Below are positions 1 through 6,302 of a stretch of 7,600 nucleotides of DNA, piece by piece. The notes beneath the pieces were generated by a model. That model saw only the letters and a list, made by a program, of their open reading frames with translations, was not told where the DNA came from and did no database searches. The DNA is from ANME-2 cluster archaeon. GTDB taxonomy: Archaea; Halobacteriota; Methanosarcinia; Methanosarcinales; Methanocomedenaceae. The stretch lies in contig JAKRWB010000186.1 in NCBI GenBank assembly GCA_022353185.1, positions 1 through 7,600 of the forward strand. The letters run 5' to 3'. The stretch's first letter is position 1; every line of letters starts with the position of its first letter. A program made the translations under genes and the position numbers.

Positions 1-50
1 CAATTGCGCCATGCCAATCTGAAGTTATATAGTTATAGATCATATACCAT

Positions 51-60
51 GAAAAAAAGC
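51..60 (-). terminator. T-tract terminator after purL
   Basis: Read on the minus strand, a run of seven T (complement of A 52-58) begins five bases after the purL stop codon. Archaeal RNA polymerase can stop at oligo-T runs without a hairpin, so this is a plausible terminator. I found no strong stem in front of it. The rest of positions 1-63 is AT-rich and holds no gene that I can see. Confidence 0.5.
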
Positions 61-63
61 AAT

Positions 64-2208
64 TCAATCCATCATCATGCGTGAAATGCTCTGACTGGCC
101 GCTTCAATTTCTGAACTGGTGAGTTGAATCTCATGACCATTCACTCGTATTATCAGGTCCTGCCCACCTGTTGTACCAATCTGTTTACACGGGATACCTG
201 AGAGCATTTCAAACACCTTTTGCGGCTCCGGGGTGGTCACGAGCATCCTGGCCTGTGACTCAGAGAACAGCGTATCGTCAGCCTGCGGTAATATGCCCGA
301 TACATCCACTTCTGCACCCACCTGACCCACCATTTCGCACATGGAAATTGCCATTCCTCCATGAGATATGTCATGAGCAGATGTCACAAGACCTGACTGG
401 ATGGCACTTATCAAACTATTGACAGTTCTTTCCAGTTCCTCAGGAACTGAAGGGGGCATACCAATCTCCTTTTCCCCCAGCATTGAATAGTATTCACTGG
501 CGCCCAATTCGTCCTTTGTATCACCAACCAGTATCACCGCATCACCGGACTGCTGGAACGTACTCGCAGGAATCCGGGCCAGGTCATCCACCCAACCCAC
601 CATACCAATACTGGGTGTAGGTGCTATGGCAGTACCAAACTCGTCACTCTCATTGTAGAAAGACACATTACCCCCCACCACAGGAATTCCCAACGTCCTG
701 GCCGCATCGCCAATACCCAGGGCCGCCTGCCTGAACTGTTCGAAAATCTCCGGCCGCTCAGGGTTGCCGAAGTTCAGGCAATCCACCAGTGCCAGCGGGC
801 GGGCGCCAACAGCAGCAAGGTTCATGACATTCTCGATCACTGCACCTGCACCGCCGCTGTACGGGTCGGCCTCAACATGGGCCGGGTTACAGCCGCATGA
901 CAGGGCAAGTCCCTTTTTGTCATCGATAATACGAAGTACACCGGCATCATGGCCCGGTTTTATCAGGGTGCGTACCTGCACTTCATGGTCATACTGGCGG
1001 TATATCCATTCCTTGGATGCGATGTTATGTGTTGAGAGTAAACTGAGGATGGTAGCCTTCAGGTCTTTGGGCATTGGTGGTTTACGGGCATCTGGTTCAG
1101 TGTGCAACGACATGGATTCAACTTTAGATGTGGGGGCACCACCGCACAGGAATAATATAGGTATGTCTGCCACCACTTCACCCTTATACTCTACAAAGTA
1201 CTGGGTCTCTTGTGTGAACTCGCCAATCAGGTTGGCTTTCAGGTCGTACTTTTCTGCTATTGCCAGCACAGCATCCACATTCCCTGGTTCTACTTCCAGT
1301 ACCATACGTTCCTGTGACTCTGAAATCAGTATTTCATAAGGTGTGAGGGTATCGTCCCTGAGATGGACCTTGTCAGCAATGATATGGATGCCCAATTCAC
1401 CTTTGGCTGCCATCTCACTGCTGGCGCCTGCCAGTCCGGCTGCACCAAGGTCACGGCATGCCAGTACCAGTCCTTTATCCACTGCTTCAAGAGTGGCCTC
1501 CATGACCAGTTTCTCTGTGAACGGATCGCCTATCTGTACGCTGTGACGCTCTTCAGATTCAGATTCTTCACTCAGGTCTCTGGATGCGAACGATGCACCG
1601 CCCATACCGTCACGGCCAGTTGAGGAACCCATAAGTATCACTTTATTTCCGGCTTTCTGGGCAGTGGCAGTTACCACTTTATCCTCGCGGGCCAGTCCCA
1701 CACACACCACATTGACCAGGGGATTACCGCTAAAACTCTCATGGAAATATGCTTCTCCCCTGACCACTGGCACGCCGATACAGTTCCCGTAGCCAGCAAT
1801 GCCCATTATTACGTGTTCGAACAGGTACCTGTTCTTCTCATTGTCCAGGGGCCCGAAATACAGGGGGTCCATAAGGGCTATGGGGCGGGCGCCCATTGAA
1901 ATTATGTCACGCACAATACCGCCAACACCCGTGGCTGCTCCGTTGTATGGGTCCACATATGAAGGATGGTTGTGGCTCTCCATACCTATGGCCAGCACCC
2001 AGCCGTCTTCAAGGCGCACGATTGCAGCATCGTCCCCGGGACCGATGATAACCCGCTCACCTGTGGTTGGGAAAGTCTTTAATATGGATGCACTGGAGCG
2101 GTATGAACAGTGTTCACTCCACAGGTTCAAAAAACATCCCTGCTCAACTTCCGTAGGTTCTCTTCCAAGCGTTTCTGTTATTATCTTTAAATCATTTTCC
2201 GGCAGCAT
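64..2208 (-). CDS. purL: Phosphoribosylformylglycinamidine synthase subunit PurL
   Basis: PurL carries out step four of de novo purine synthesis in the cytoplasm, making FGAM from FGAR with ATP and ammonia. The 714-residue length fits the small archaeal/Gram-positive form, which works with separate PurS and PurQ (glutaminase) subunits; neither gene lies in this window. Visible signatures are WSEHCSYRSS (30-39, with the catalytic-type His33), GPGDDAA (56-62), ESHNHPS (77-83), and PYNGAATGVGG followed by IVRD (about 87-101). The second half repeats the fold, with an ADPYSGGAGAV segment, a GARPLALVDCLNFG segment and GIPVVGGNVSFYN. A Shine-Dalgarno AAAGGA (2218-2223) lies nine bases before the ATG and supports this start. 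The gene is 23 nt downstream of the HTH-CBS regulator, so the two are probably one operon. No truncation or missing motif was seen. Confidence 0.97.
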   Translation of the reverse strand: MLPENDLKIITETLGREPTEVEQGCFLNLWSEHCSYRSSASILKTFPTTGERVIIGPGDDAAIVRLEDGWVLAIGMESHNHPSYVDPYNGAATGVGGIVRDIISMGARPIALMDPLYFGPLDNEKNRYLFEHVIMGIAGYGNCIGVPVVRGEAYFHESFSGNPLVNVVCVGLAREDKVVTATAQKAGNKVILMGSSTGRDGMGGASFASRDLSEESESEERHSVQIGDPFTEKLVMEATLEAVDKGLVLACRDLGAAGLAGASSEMAAKGELGIHIIADKVHLRDDTLTPYEILISESQERMVLEVEPGNVDAVLAIAEKYDLKANLIGEFTQETQYFVEYKGEVVADIPILFLCGGAPTSKVESMSLHTEPDARKPPMPKDLKATILSLLSTHNIASKEWIYRQYDHEVQVRTLIKPGHDAGVLRIIDDKKGLALSCGCNPAHVEADPYSGGAGAVIENVMNLAAVGARPLALVDCLNFGNPERPEIFEQFRQAALGIGDAARTLGIPVVGGNVSFYNESDEFGTAIAPTPSIGMVGWVDDLARIPASTFQQSGDAVILVGDTKDELGASEYYSMLGEKEIGMPPSVPEELERTVNSLISAIQSGLVTSAHDISHGGMAISMCEMVGQVGAEVDVSGILPQADDTLFSESQARMLVTTPEPQKVFEMLSGIPCKQIGTTGGQDLIIRVNGHEIQLTSSEIEAASQSISRMMMD

Positions 2209-2231
2209 ATCAGGATTTCCTTTAGTTTAAA

Positions 2232-2798
2232 TCATCCTTTTTTCTTGTGAACCAGTTTCATCACATCGTGTTGGGTGACCACACCCACCACCTTACCTTG
2301 TTCCACCACCAGCACAGCATGACTCTGTTCAAGCAGGTGGGAGATGGTGGTGACCACCGTATCTTTTGAGACAGTGGGAAATGAGCCAGACATAATCTCC
2401 TTTACCTGCATATTGGACAATTTTTCAGTATTCTTCTCTGTCATGGAATGCACAACCCTGTCAGAAGATATACTACCAACAGGTACTCCGTTCTCAATAA
2501 CAGGCACCTGCGAAAAACCTTCCTTCTCCATGATATCCACAGCCTCTTCAACCGAAGAGTCCGGATGGGTATGTATCACTGGTGTGTGCATGAGGTCAAC
2601 AGCCAGCACTCTCTCTTTTTGTGTGGCTTCAAAAGCACTGAATATCTTATTCAAAGTAGATAACCTGGGGTCAACATCACCGGATTCGATACGTGCTATC
2701 AGGGGCTGGCTCACACCAGCAAGTCTGGCCAGTTCATTCTGGGTAAGATTGAGACTTGTCCTTTGTTTCTTAATATCTTCAGGTGTGGGGAGGGCCAT
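2232..2798 (-). CDS. XRE-type HTH transcriptional regulator with two CBS domains
   Basis: The 188-residue protein has an N-terminal XRE/Cro helix-turn-helix at about residues 9-58 (LTQNELARLAGVSQPLIARIESG is typical), followed by two CBS repeats at about 66-118 (VDLMHTPVIHTHPD ... GVPVGSISSDRVV) and 131-184 (VKEIMSGSFPTVSKD ... GKVVGVVTQHDVM). This matches the known archaeal family of predicted regulators with C-terminal CBS domains. CBS pairs generally bind adenosyl ligands such as AMP, ATP or SAM, so a ligand-controlled DNA-binding role is likely, but the ligand here is inferred. A weak AAAGGT (2808-2813) lies nine bases before the ATG. The gene has a good TATA box and a palindrome at the predicted start of transcription, consistent with autoregulation. 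Its stop is 23 nt before purL, suggesting it may control purine synthesis. Confidence 0.93.
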   Translation of the reverse strand: MALPTPEDIKKQRTSLNLTQNELARLAGVSQPLIARIESGDVDPRLSTLNKIFSAFEATQKERVLAVDLMHTPVIHTHPDSSVEEAVDIMEKEGFSQVPVIENGVPVGSISSDRVVHSMTEKNTEKLSNMQVKEIMSGSFPTVSKDTVVTTISHLLEQSHAVLVVEQGKVVGVVTQHDVMKLVHKKKG

Positions 2799-2833
2799 GG
2801 TTAATGTACCTTTTTTTATTATACAATAACTTA

Positions 2834-2848
2834 ATTACTCAGAGTAAT
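2834..2848. promoter_or_regulatory. 15-bp palindrome, candidate operator of the HTH-CBS gene
   Basis: ATTACTC-A-GAGTAAT is a perfect inverted repeat with 7-bp arms and a one-base centre. It lies about 13 bp downstream of the TATA box on the minus strand, so it overlaps the expected transcription start near 2838. A protein bound here would block initiation, the usual arrangement for an archaeal autorepressor. XRE-type dimers bind palindromes of this size. The identity of the binding protein is inferred from proximity. Confidence 0.6.
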
Positions 2849-2860
2849 ATCATCCTTTTG

Positions 2861-2875
2861 ATATAAAATTTTTCT
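2861..2875 (-). promoter_or_regulatory. TATA box and BRE-like element for HTH-CBS/purL
   Basis: On the minus strand TTTTATAT (complement of 2861-2868) is directly preceded by the purine-rich AGAAAAA (2869-2875), a TATA plus BRE-like arrangement. The expected start of transcription is near 2838, giving a leader of about 40 nt before the ATG at 2798. The 105-bp gap between the orphan gene and the regulator holds this promoter and the adjoining palindrome. No strong terminator was seen for the upstream genes, so read-through is possible. Confidence 0.6.
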
Positions 2876-2904
2876 AAGTTTAATGGACGCAGGAATATTT
2901 TACT

Positions 2905-3159
2905 TCAGCAACTGTGCTTATCCTGGGACATCCGTATGACCTCATACTTCTCCTCGCCATATAGTATAATCGTCTTCTCAACACCAATAAGTATCATCTG
3001 GATGCTGTTTCCTTCAGATTCCAGTTCAGCCATCCGGTCAAAGGTATTCCGGGTCAGGTCCATCTCTGGCGATTCTTCACCAGATGTCACTCCCTGGTCG
3101 TGGGCCTCAAAAAAAGCCTCCCTTGAAAAGCCCACAATATTTTCAACATAATTGAACAT
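2905..3159 (-). CDS. Hypothetical protein, 84 residues
   Basis: I do not recognise this protein. It is acidic and soluble in appearance, with no membrane segment or signal peptide. The N-terminal half (about 1-36) is polar and rich in Glu. Residues 37-50 look helical. The C-terminal part (about 53-77, SIQMILIGVEKTIILYGEEKY) has alternating hydrophobic residues suggesting two beta strands. The protein ends in HSC with a single terminal cysteine. The start follows the P-loop gene's stop by 17 nt, so co-transcription and coupled translation are likely. No Shine-Dalgarno is visible ahead of the ATG, which leaves the exact start uncertain. The opposite-strand reading over the same stretch is Ser-rich and looks like a shadow. 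The gene is supported by its position in a tight same-strand series and its ordinary composition. Confidence 0.65.
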   Translation of the reverse strand: MFNYVENIVGFSREAFFEAHDQGVTSGEESPEMDLTRNTFDRMAELESEGNSIQMILIGVEKTIILYGEEKYEVIRMSQDKHSC

Positions 3160-3179
3160 GGTACCATAAAACGGTTTTA
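3158..3179. repeat. Two abutting palindromes in the P-loop/orphan gene junction
   Basis: The junction consists of ATGGTACCAT (3158-3167, a perfect 10-bp palindrome containing most of the orphan's start codon) and TAAAAC-G-GTTTTA (3167-3179, 6-bp arms, overlapping the stop codon of the upstream gene). The symmetry covers the whole 17-nt spacer. It could act as a protein-binding site or as small RNA hairpins, or be chance in AT-rich sequence. Confidence 0.45.
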
Positions 3180-4352
3180 CTTATCCGGACCCTCGTTCGC
3201 TTTGAACTCCTGGAATGCTTCATACATAAACCGGTCCAGTTTTTTCGCCCGTTCAGGGTCCGATGATTCAATCTTACCATCAGTATCAACCACGGTAACA
3301 GTGATTCCAAACCTCTCAGCTGCCGCAATATCAGCTTCAGACAGCAATCCGGCTGCAATCGCCTTATCTTCTTGGGTAAAGTAGTCCAGGTTCATACCCA
3401 TCATCTGTTTTAACCCTACTGCCTCCTGCAACTTGAGTGTAAAAGAGTGTATCACTTCAACACGCCCATCAAGGCATCCCTTATATGTCTGGTACATAGA
3501 ACGGTTCTGCCTGTACCCCACATATACCTCAAGTAACGTGACACCTATCATGGAATTTTCTTGTTTCCCTACCACCAGGTCACTGATGATCTTCTGTGTA
3601 CCATCCTTTGAATGCAGCACCAGGAATCCGGATTCTTTGTTTTCTTCGTTGGATATTTCCACTATCTTGAGCAGGCACTGTCCCAAAGTCATATCCTTGG
3701 TTGGTATTAAACGGTCAAAATCCTCAACCGTCCTTGAGAACTGCCCTTCCTCGTATTTACCCACACCTTCACGGCCTATAATATCCATAACCTTTGCACC
3801 CTGGATACCCAACATGTTGGATTTGATGCCGTATTGTTTCTCCTTTTGCAGCAATTCTTCCAGCCGCCTGGAAGCGTCCATATGTCGCTCCAGCCTCCGC
3901 CTCACCAGGATATCTTCATCAGCAATCACCTCAAGATGCCTGGGCACTACACCAATTGGGGCTACCAATTGCTCCATATCAGTGTATAACTTTTCCTCAC
4001 CCAGTTCCATCAGGTCAAATACCGATTCGATAATGTAATTGAGCTTATCCAGCATTGTCACATCAACATATATCGGCTCATCCCCTTCGAAGATAGGAAG
4101 TTTGCGGCGTTCTACAATCTCCTGTTCCATCCTATCCAGCAGGTCGCGCCGAATCATTATGACCGGCTGCGCTGCACGTGCCCTGCCTTCATAGATGGCA
4201 CCCACGTTCCCATCTGCCATCATGATGCTCAGGCTGGTCTTTCCGCCACCCTGGGGGCCTGTGAGATACAGGAAAGGATGCTCTGACAGTTCCTTTTTCA
4301 ATATCTCAATTGATTCTTCCTTTGTCTGTTTTGATGTGTCGAGTACGTACAC
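3177..4352 (-). CDS. Uncharacterised P-loop NTPase-like protein
   Basis: The 391-residue protein carries a clear Walker A motif GPQGGGKTS (32-40) after a short hydrophobic strand FLYLT, so nucleotide binding is well supported. A second GxxGxGK-like stretch, GREGVGKY (193-200), lacks the usual Ser/Thr. PIYVDVTM (93-100) is a possible Walker B-like strand, but this is uncertain. Residues about 148-175 are rich in Arg, Leu and Glu and may form a long helix or coiled coil. The C-terminus (about 350-391) has a VTVVDTDG strand followed by a charged helix. I see no transmembrane segment and cannot assign a family or substrate. The start is GTG at 4350-4352, supported by GGGAGGTC (4359-4366) six bases upstream. 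The gene is separated from the thermosome by a terminator and is followed after 17 nt by the orphan gene, its likely operon partner. Confidence 0.85.
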   Translation of the reverse strand: MYVLDTSKQTKEESIEILKKELSEHPFLYLTGPQGGGKTSLSIMMADGNVGAIYEGRARAAQPVIMIRRDLLDRMEQEIVERRKLPIFEGDEPIYVDVTMLDKLNYIIESVFDLMELGEEKLYTDMEQLVAPIGVVPRHLEVIADEDILVRRRLERHMDASRRLEELLQKEKQYGIKSNMLGIQGAKVMDIIGREGVGKYEEGQFSRTVEDFDRLIPTKDMTLGQCLLKIVEISNEENKESGFLVLHSKDGTQKIISDLVVGKQENSMIGVTLLEVYVGYRQNRSMYQTYKGCLDGRVEVIHSFTLKLQEAVGLKQMMGMNLDYFTQEDKAIAAGLLSEADIAAAERFGITVTVVDTDGKIESSDPERAKKLDRFMYEAFQEFKANEGPDK

Positions 4353-4367
4353 GGGAATGACCTCCCG
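4352..4367 (-). promoter_or_regulatory. Shine-Dalgarno inside a small hairpin at the GTG start
   Basis: On the minus strand CGGGA and TCCCG (complements of 4363-4367 and 4352-4356) can pair around a six-base loop. The stem takes in part of the Shine-Dalgarno GGGAGGTC and the first base of the GTG start codon, so pairing would partly hide the ribosome site. The stem is short, and its regulatory meaning is inference. Confidence 0.4.
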
Positions 4368-4370
4368 GAA

Positions 4371-4378
4371 TTATATAT
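4371..4378 (-). promoter_or_regulatory. TATA-like box ahead of the P-loop gene
   Basis: ATATATAA on the minus strand is a good archaeal TATA-like sequence. Its spacing predicts a transcription start close to the GTG codon itself, which would give a leaderless message and remove the apparent Shine-Dalgarno. A second AT-rich candidate, AAATATTCT (4386-4394), would start near 4364. Which one is used cannot be settled from sequence. Confidence 0.4.
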
Positions 4379-4394
4379 CAACAGTAGAATATTT

Positions 4395-4421
4395 CTGTTC
4401 TGAACAGTTACACGTGTGTAA
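4395..4421. promoter_or_regulatory. Tandem palindromes upstream of the P-loop gene
   Basis: Two palindromes touch each other: CTGTTC-T-GAACAG (4395-4407, 6-bp arms) and TTACAC-GT-GTGTAA (4408-4421, 6-bp arms). They lie between the thermosome terminator and the TATA-like sequences of the P-loop gene, where an operator or activator site would be expected. No known consensus is claimed. Confidence 0.45.
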
Positions 4422-4460
4422 ATAAAAAGAAAGGCTGTGCCAGTCGGCACAGCACTTTTT
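4422..4460 (-). terminator. Hairpin plus T-tract terminator of the thermosome gene
   Basis: A perfect 8-bp stem, GCTGTGCC (4434-4441) and GGCACAGC (4446-4453) around a four-base loop, is followed on the minus strand by CTTTCTTTTTATTT. It begins 14 nt after the thermosome stop codon. The flanking A-run and T-run (4424-4429 and 4455-4460) can extend the stem after an internal bulge. The element isolates the thermosome from the P-loop gene. Confidence 0.75.
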
Positions 4461-4467
4461 ACGGCAT

Positions 4468-6111
4468 TTAGAAATCCATATCCATATCAGGCATACCACC
4501 GGGTGGCATTCCGCCTGGTGGCCCCGCAGATCTTGTGGATGCAATTACGTCATCTATCCTCAATATCATTGTCGCGGCTTCTGTTGCAGAGTTCAGTGCC
4601 TGGGTCTTGACCCTCAGGGGTTCGAGCACACCTTCTTCCCACATATCCACCACTTCACCAGTCATTACGTTCAGACCCGCTGTCTTTATACCCTGCTCGT
4701 GCTGGCTGCGCAGTTCCACCAGTTTGTCGATGGGGTCCAGACCGGCATTCTCTGCCAGTGTGCGGGGTACAATTTCCAGTGCTTCGGCAAAAGCATTGAC
4801 AGCCAACTGTTCCCTGCCCTTGAGGGTGGCTGCATATTCCTTAAGGCGCAGGGCCAGTTCTACTTCTGGCGAGCCGCCACCGGCTAACAGTTCTCCGTCC
4901 TCGATGACCACGCCTACTACACGCGTTGCATCCTCAAAAGCGGTCTCAACACTTTTCACCACATGCTCTGTACCACCGCGCAGTACCACAGATACCGCTT
5001 TTGGATTTTTGCATTTGGTAACGAAAGTGGTTGCTTCTCCGCCCACTTTACGCTCTTCCACCAGACCGGCAAAGCCCAGGTCAGATTCAGATATTTCTTT
5101 GATGTTATTGACAATGGTACCGCTTGTAGCCCGTGCCATCTTTTCCATATCGCTCTTCAAAAAGCGGCGTATGGAAAATATACCGGCCTTGGCCAGGAAA
5201 TGCTGTGCCATATCATCTATACCTTTCTGGCAGAACAGCACGTTCGCACCGCTGGCAACTATGAGGTTCACCTTGTCCTTGAGCATTTTTTCTTCCTGGT
5301 CCAGGAACAACTGTAACTGGTCAGGAGATGTGATATTAATCTCGGCATCCATTTCGGTCTTTGAGAGTTCGACCTGAGTGTTGAGCAGCAGTATCTTAGC
5401 ATTCTCCACTTTCTTGGGCATGTTATCATGTACCCTGCCTTTATTCACGACCATGCCTTCGATGAGTTCTGAATCTTCTACACTGGCTCCAACCTTGGTT
5501 TCCAGTTTGATATCGTCACGGTCAACGGTCTTCTTGCCGTTAGTGACCTCTACCACTGAGAGCACTGCTGCTACTGAAAGTTTGGCAAGTTTATCTCTTG
5601 CGCCCTCTGCACCCTTGCCTGTGATAGCTGTACTGGCAATCTTTAACAGCAATTCTTCATCGTCCTCCGAGACCTTGCGGACCAAACCTGAAAGTATTTC
5701 TTTGGCTTTGTCAGATGCCATCCGGTACCCGGCTGCGATAATGGTAGGATGAACATTCTGGTTAAGCAGATCTTCTGCTTTTTTCAGCAGTTCGCCTGCC
5801 AGAATTGCCGCAGTGGTGGTTCCATCCCCTACTTCATCGTCCTGGGTTTTGGCCACCTCTACCAGCATCTTGGCTGCCGGATGTTCGATATCCATTTCTT
5901 TCAATATCTGGGCACCGTCATTGGTAATGACGATATCGCCCATTGAGTCCACCAGCATCTTATCCATGCCCTTGGGACCCAGGGTTGTGCGCACCGCATT
6001 GGCCACTGCCCTTGCTGCCATGATATTATTGTTCTGTGCTTCCCTGCCCCGGGAGCGCTGTGCCCCTTCCCGCAGAATGTATATTGGCTGTCCTCCTAAT
6101 TGTCCTGCCAT
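4468..6111 (-). CDS. thsA: Thermosome subunit (group II chaperonin)
   Basis: This subunit of the archaeal double-ring chaperonin folds cytosolic proteins in an ATP-driven cycle with a built-in lid. The 547-residue length is typical. Visible motifs are TTLGPKGMDK (42-51), the ATP-site segment DDEVGDGTTT (91-100), the catalytic-type Asp394 in AFEDATRVV, and the GGG turn at 411-413. The apical lid region follows about residue 240, with FSIRRFLKSDMEKMARATSG near 312-331. The C-terminus ends in GGMPPGGMPDMDMDF, the Gly/Met-rich tail common in archaeal thermosomes. A strong Shine-Dalgarno AGGAGGA (6121-6127) lies nine bases before the ATG. The gene looks monocistronic, with its own promoter and terminator. 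Assignment to the family is secure; the subunit letter is not, because paralogues may exist elsewhere. Confidence 0.97.
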   Translation of the reverse strand: MAGQLGGQPIYILREGAQRSRGREAQNNNIMAARAVANAVRTTLGPKGMDKMLVDSMGDIVITNDGAQILKEMDIEHPAAKMLVEVAKTQDDEVGDGTTTAAILAGELLKKAEDLLNQNVHPTIIAAGYRMASDKAKEILSGLVRKVSEDDEELLLKIASTAITGKGAEGARDKLAKLSVAAVLSVVEVTNGKKTVDRDDIKLETKVGASVEDSELIEGMVVNKGRVHDNMPKKVENAKILLLNTQVELSKTEMDAEINITSPDQLQLFLDQEEKMLKDKVNLIVASGANVLFCQKGIDDMAQHFLAKAGIFSIRRFLKSDMEKMARATSGTIVNNIKEISESDLGFAGLVEERKVGGEATTFVTKCKNPKAVSVVLRGGTEHVVKSVETAFEDATRVVGVVIEDGELLAGGGSPEVELALRLKEYAATLKGREQLAVNAFAEALEIVPRTLAENAGLDPIDKLVELRSQHEQGIKTAGLNVMTGEVVDMWEEGVLEPLRVKTQALNSATEAATMILRIDDVIASTRSAGPPGGMPPGGMPDMDMDF

Positions 6112-6112
6112 A

Positions 6113-6146
6113 ATTATTGTTCCTCCTATTGGTAATGATTATTGTT
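6113..6146 (-). promoter_or_regulatory. Thermosome leader: Shine-Dalgarno between two direct repeats
   Basis: The 9-base sequence ATTATTGTT (plus strand) occurs at 6113-6121 and again at 6138-6146; in the minus-strand mRNA this reads AACAATAAT on both sides of the AGGAGGA at 6121-6127. The Shine-Dalgarno is strong and fixes the start codon. The repeats could be a binding site acting on DNA or RNA, or simply AT-rich drift. Confidence 0.45.
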
Positions 6147-6176
6147 AATTAGAGTCTGTTTTACATGTTTGTACTT

Positions 6177-6186
6177 CTATATGAAT
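6177..6186 (-). promoter_or_regulatory. Candidate thermosome TATA box
   Basis: ATTCATATAG on the minus strand is a moderate TATA-like match. It would start transcription near 6155 and give a leader of about 45 nt that includes the strong Shine-Dalgarno. The match is not perfect, so the call is tentative. Confidence 0.4.
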
Positions 6187-6191
6187 ATTGC

Positions 6192-6222
6192 GGGAGAAAA
6201 AAAGGCAATTTTTTTTCCTTCC
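6192..6222. repeat. Imperfect A/T-tract inverted repeat between divergent promoters
   Basis: GGGAGAAAAAAA (6192-6203) and TTTTTTTTCCTTCC (6209-6222) form an imperfect inverted repeat around GGCAA. It lies midway between the candidate thermosome TATA box and the TATA box of the plus-strand gene. It is upstream of both genes, so it is not a terminator for either. A shared regulatory or DNA-bending site is possible. Confidence 0.45.
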
Positions 6223-6252
6223 TTCGGATTGAATTGAGTACATAAGTTACAC

Positions 6253-6260
6253 TTTATATA
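6253..6260 (+). promoter_or_regulatory. TATA box for the TudS-like gene
   Basis: TTTATATA matches the archaeal TATA consensus well. Transcription would begin near 6282-6286, leaving a leader of roughly 20 nt before the ATG at 6303 with no Shine-Dalgarno in it. Confidence 0.6.
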
Positions 6261-6302
6261 TGGTCAAAAATGTTAACTAAATTGATGCCAAACACCTAAA
6301 CC

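Noticed and set aside
1..64. AATTGC (2-7) and GCAATT (59-64) as inverted repeats around the purL 3' region
   Set aside because: Six-base arms 50 bp apart in AT-rich sequence are easily chance.
171..2230. Several plus-strand open frames opposite purL (for example 764-1339 and 1799-2230)
   Set aside because: They lie wholly within a well-conserved gene on the other strand and show no family motifs or ribosome sites.
2344..2829. Plus-strand open frame of 161 codons opposite the HTH-CBS gene
   Set aside because: The opposite strand encodes clear HTH and CBS domains; this reading has no recognisable content.
3433..4038. Plus-strand open frame of 201 codons opposite the P-loop gene
   Set aside because: It is Ser-rich with no motif; the minus-strand reading has a Walker A motif, a ribosome site and longer continuity.
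4535..5377. Long open frame (280 codons) on the plus strand opposite the thermosome gene, with a further one at 5378-5752
   Set aside because: The translations are Ser/Thr-rich with no recognisable motif, as expected of the complement of a real gene, and the thermosome reading is unambiguous.
6112..6302. Heat-shock operator of the CTAAC-N5-GTTAG type known from Archaeoglobus HSR1
   Set aside because: Only isolated GTTAA-like fragments occur, with no correctly spaced pair.
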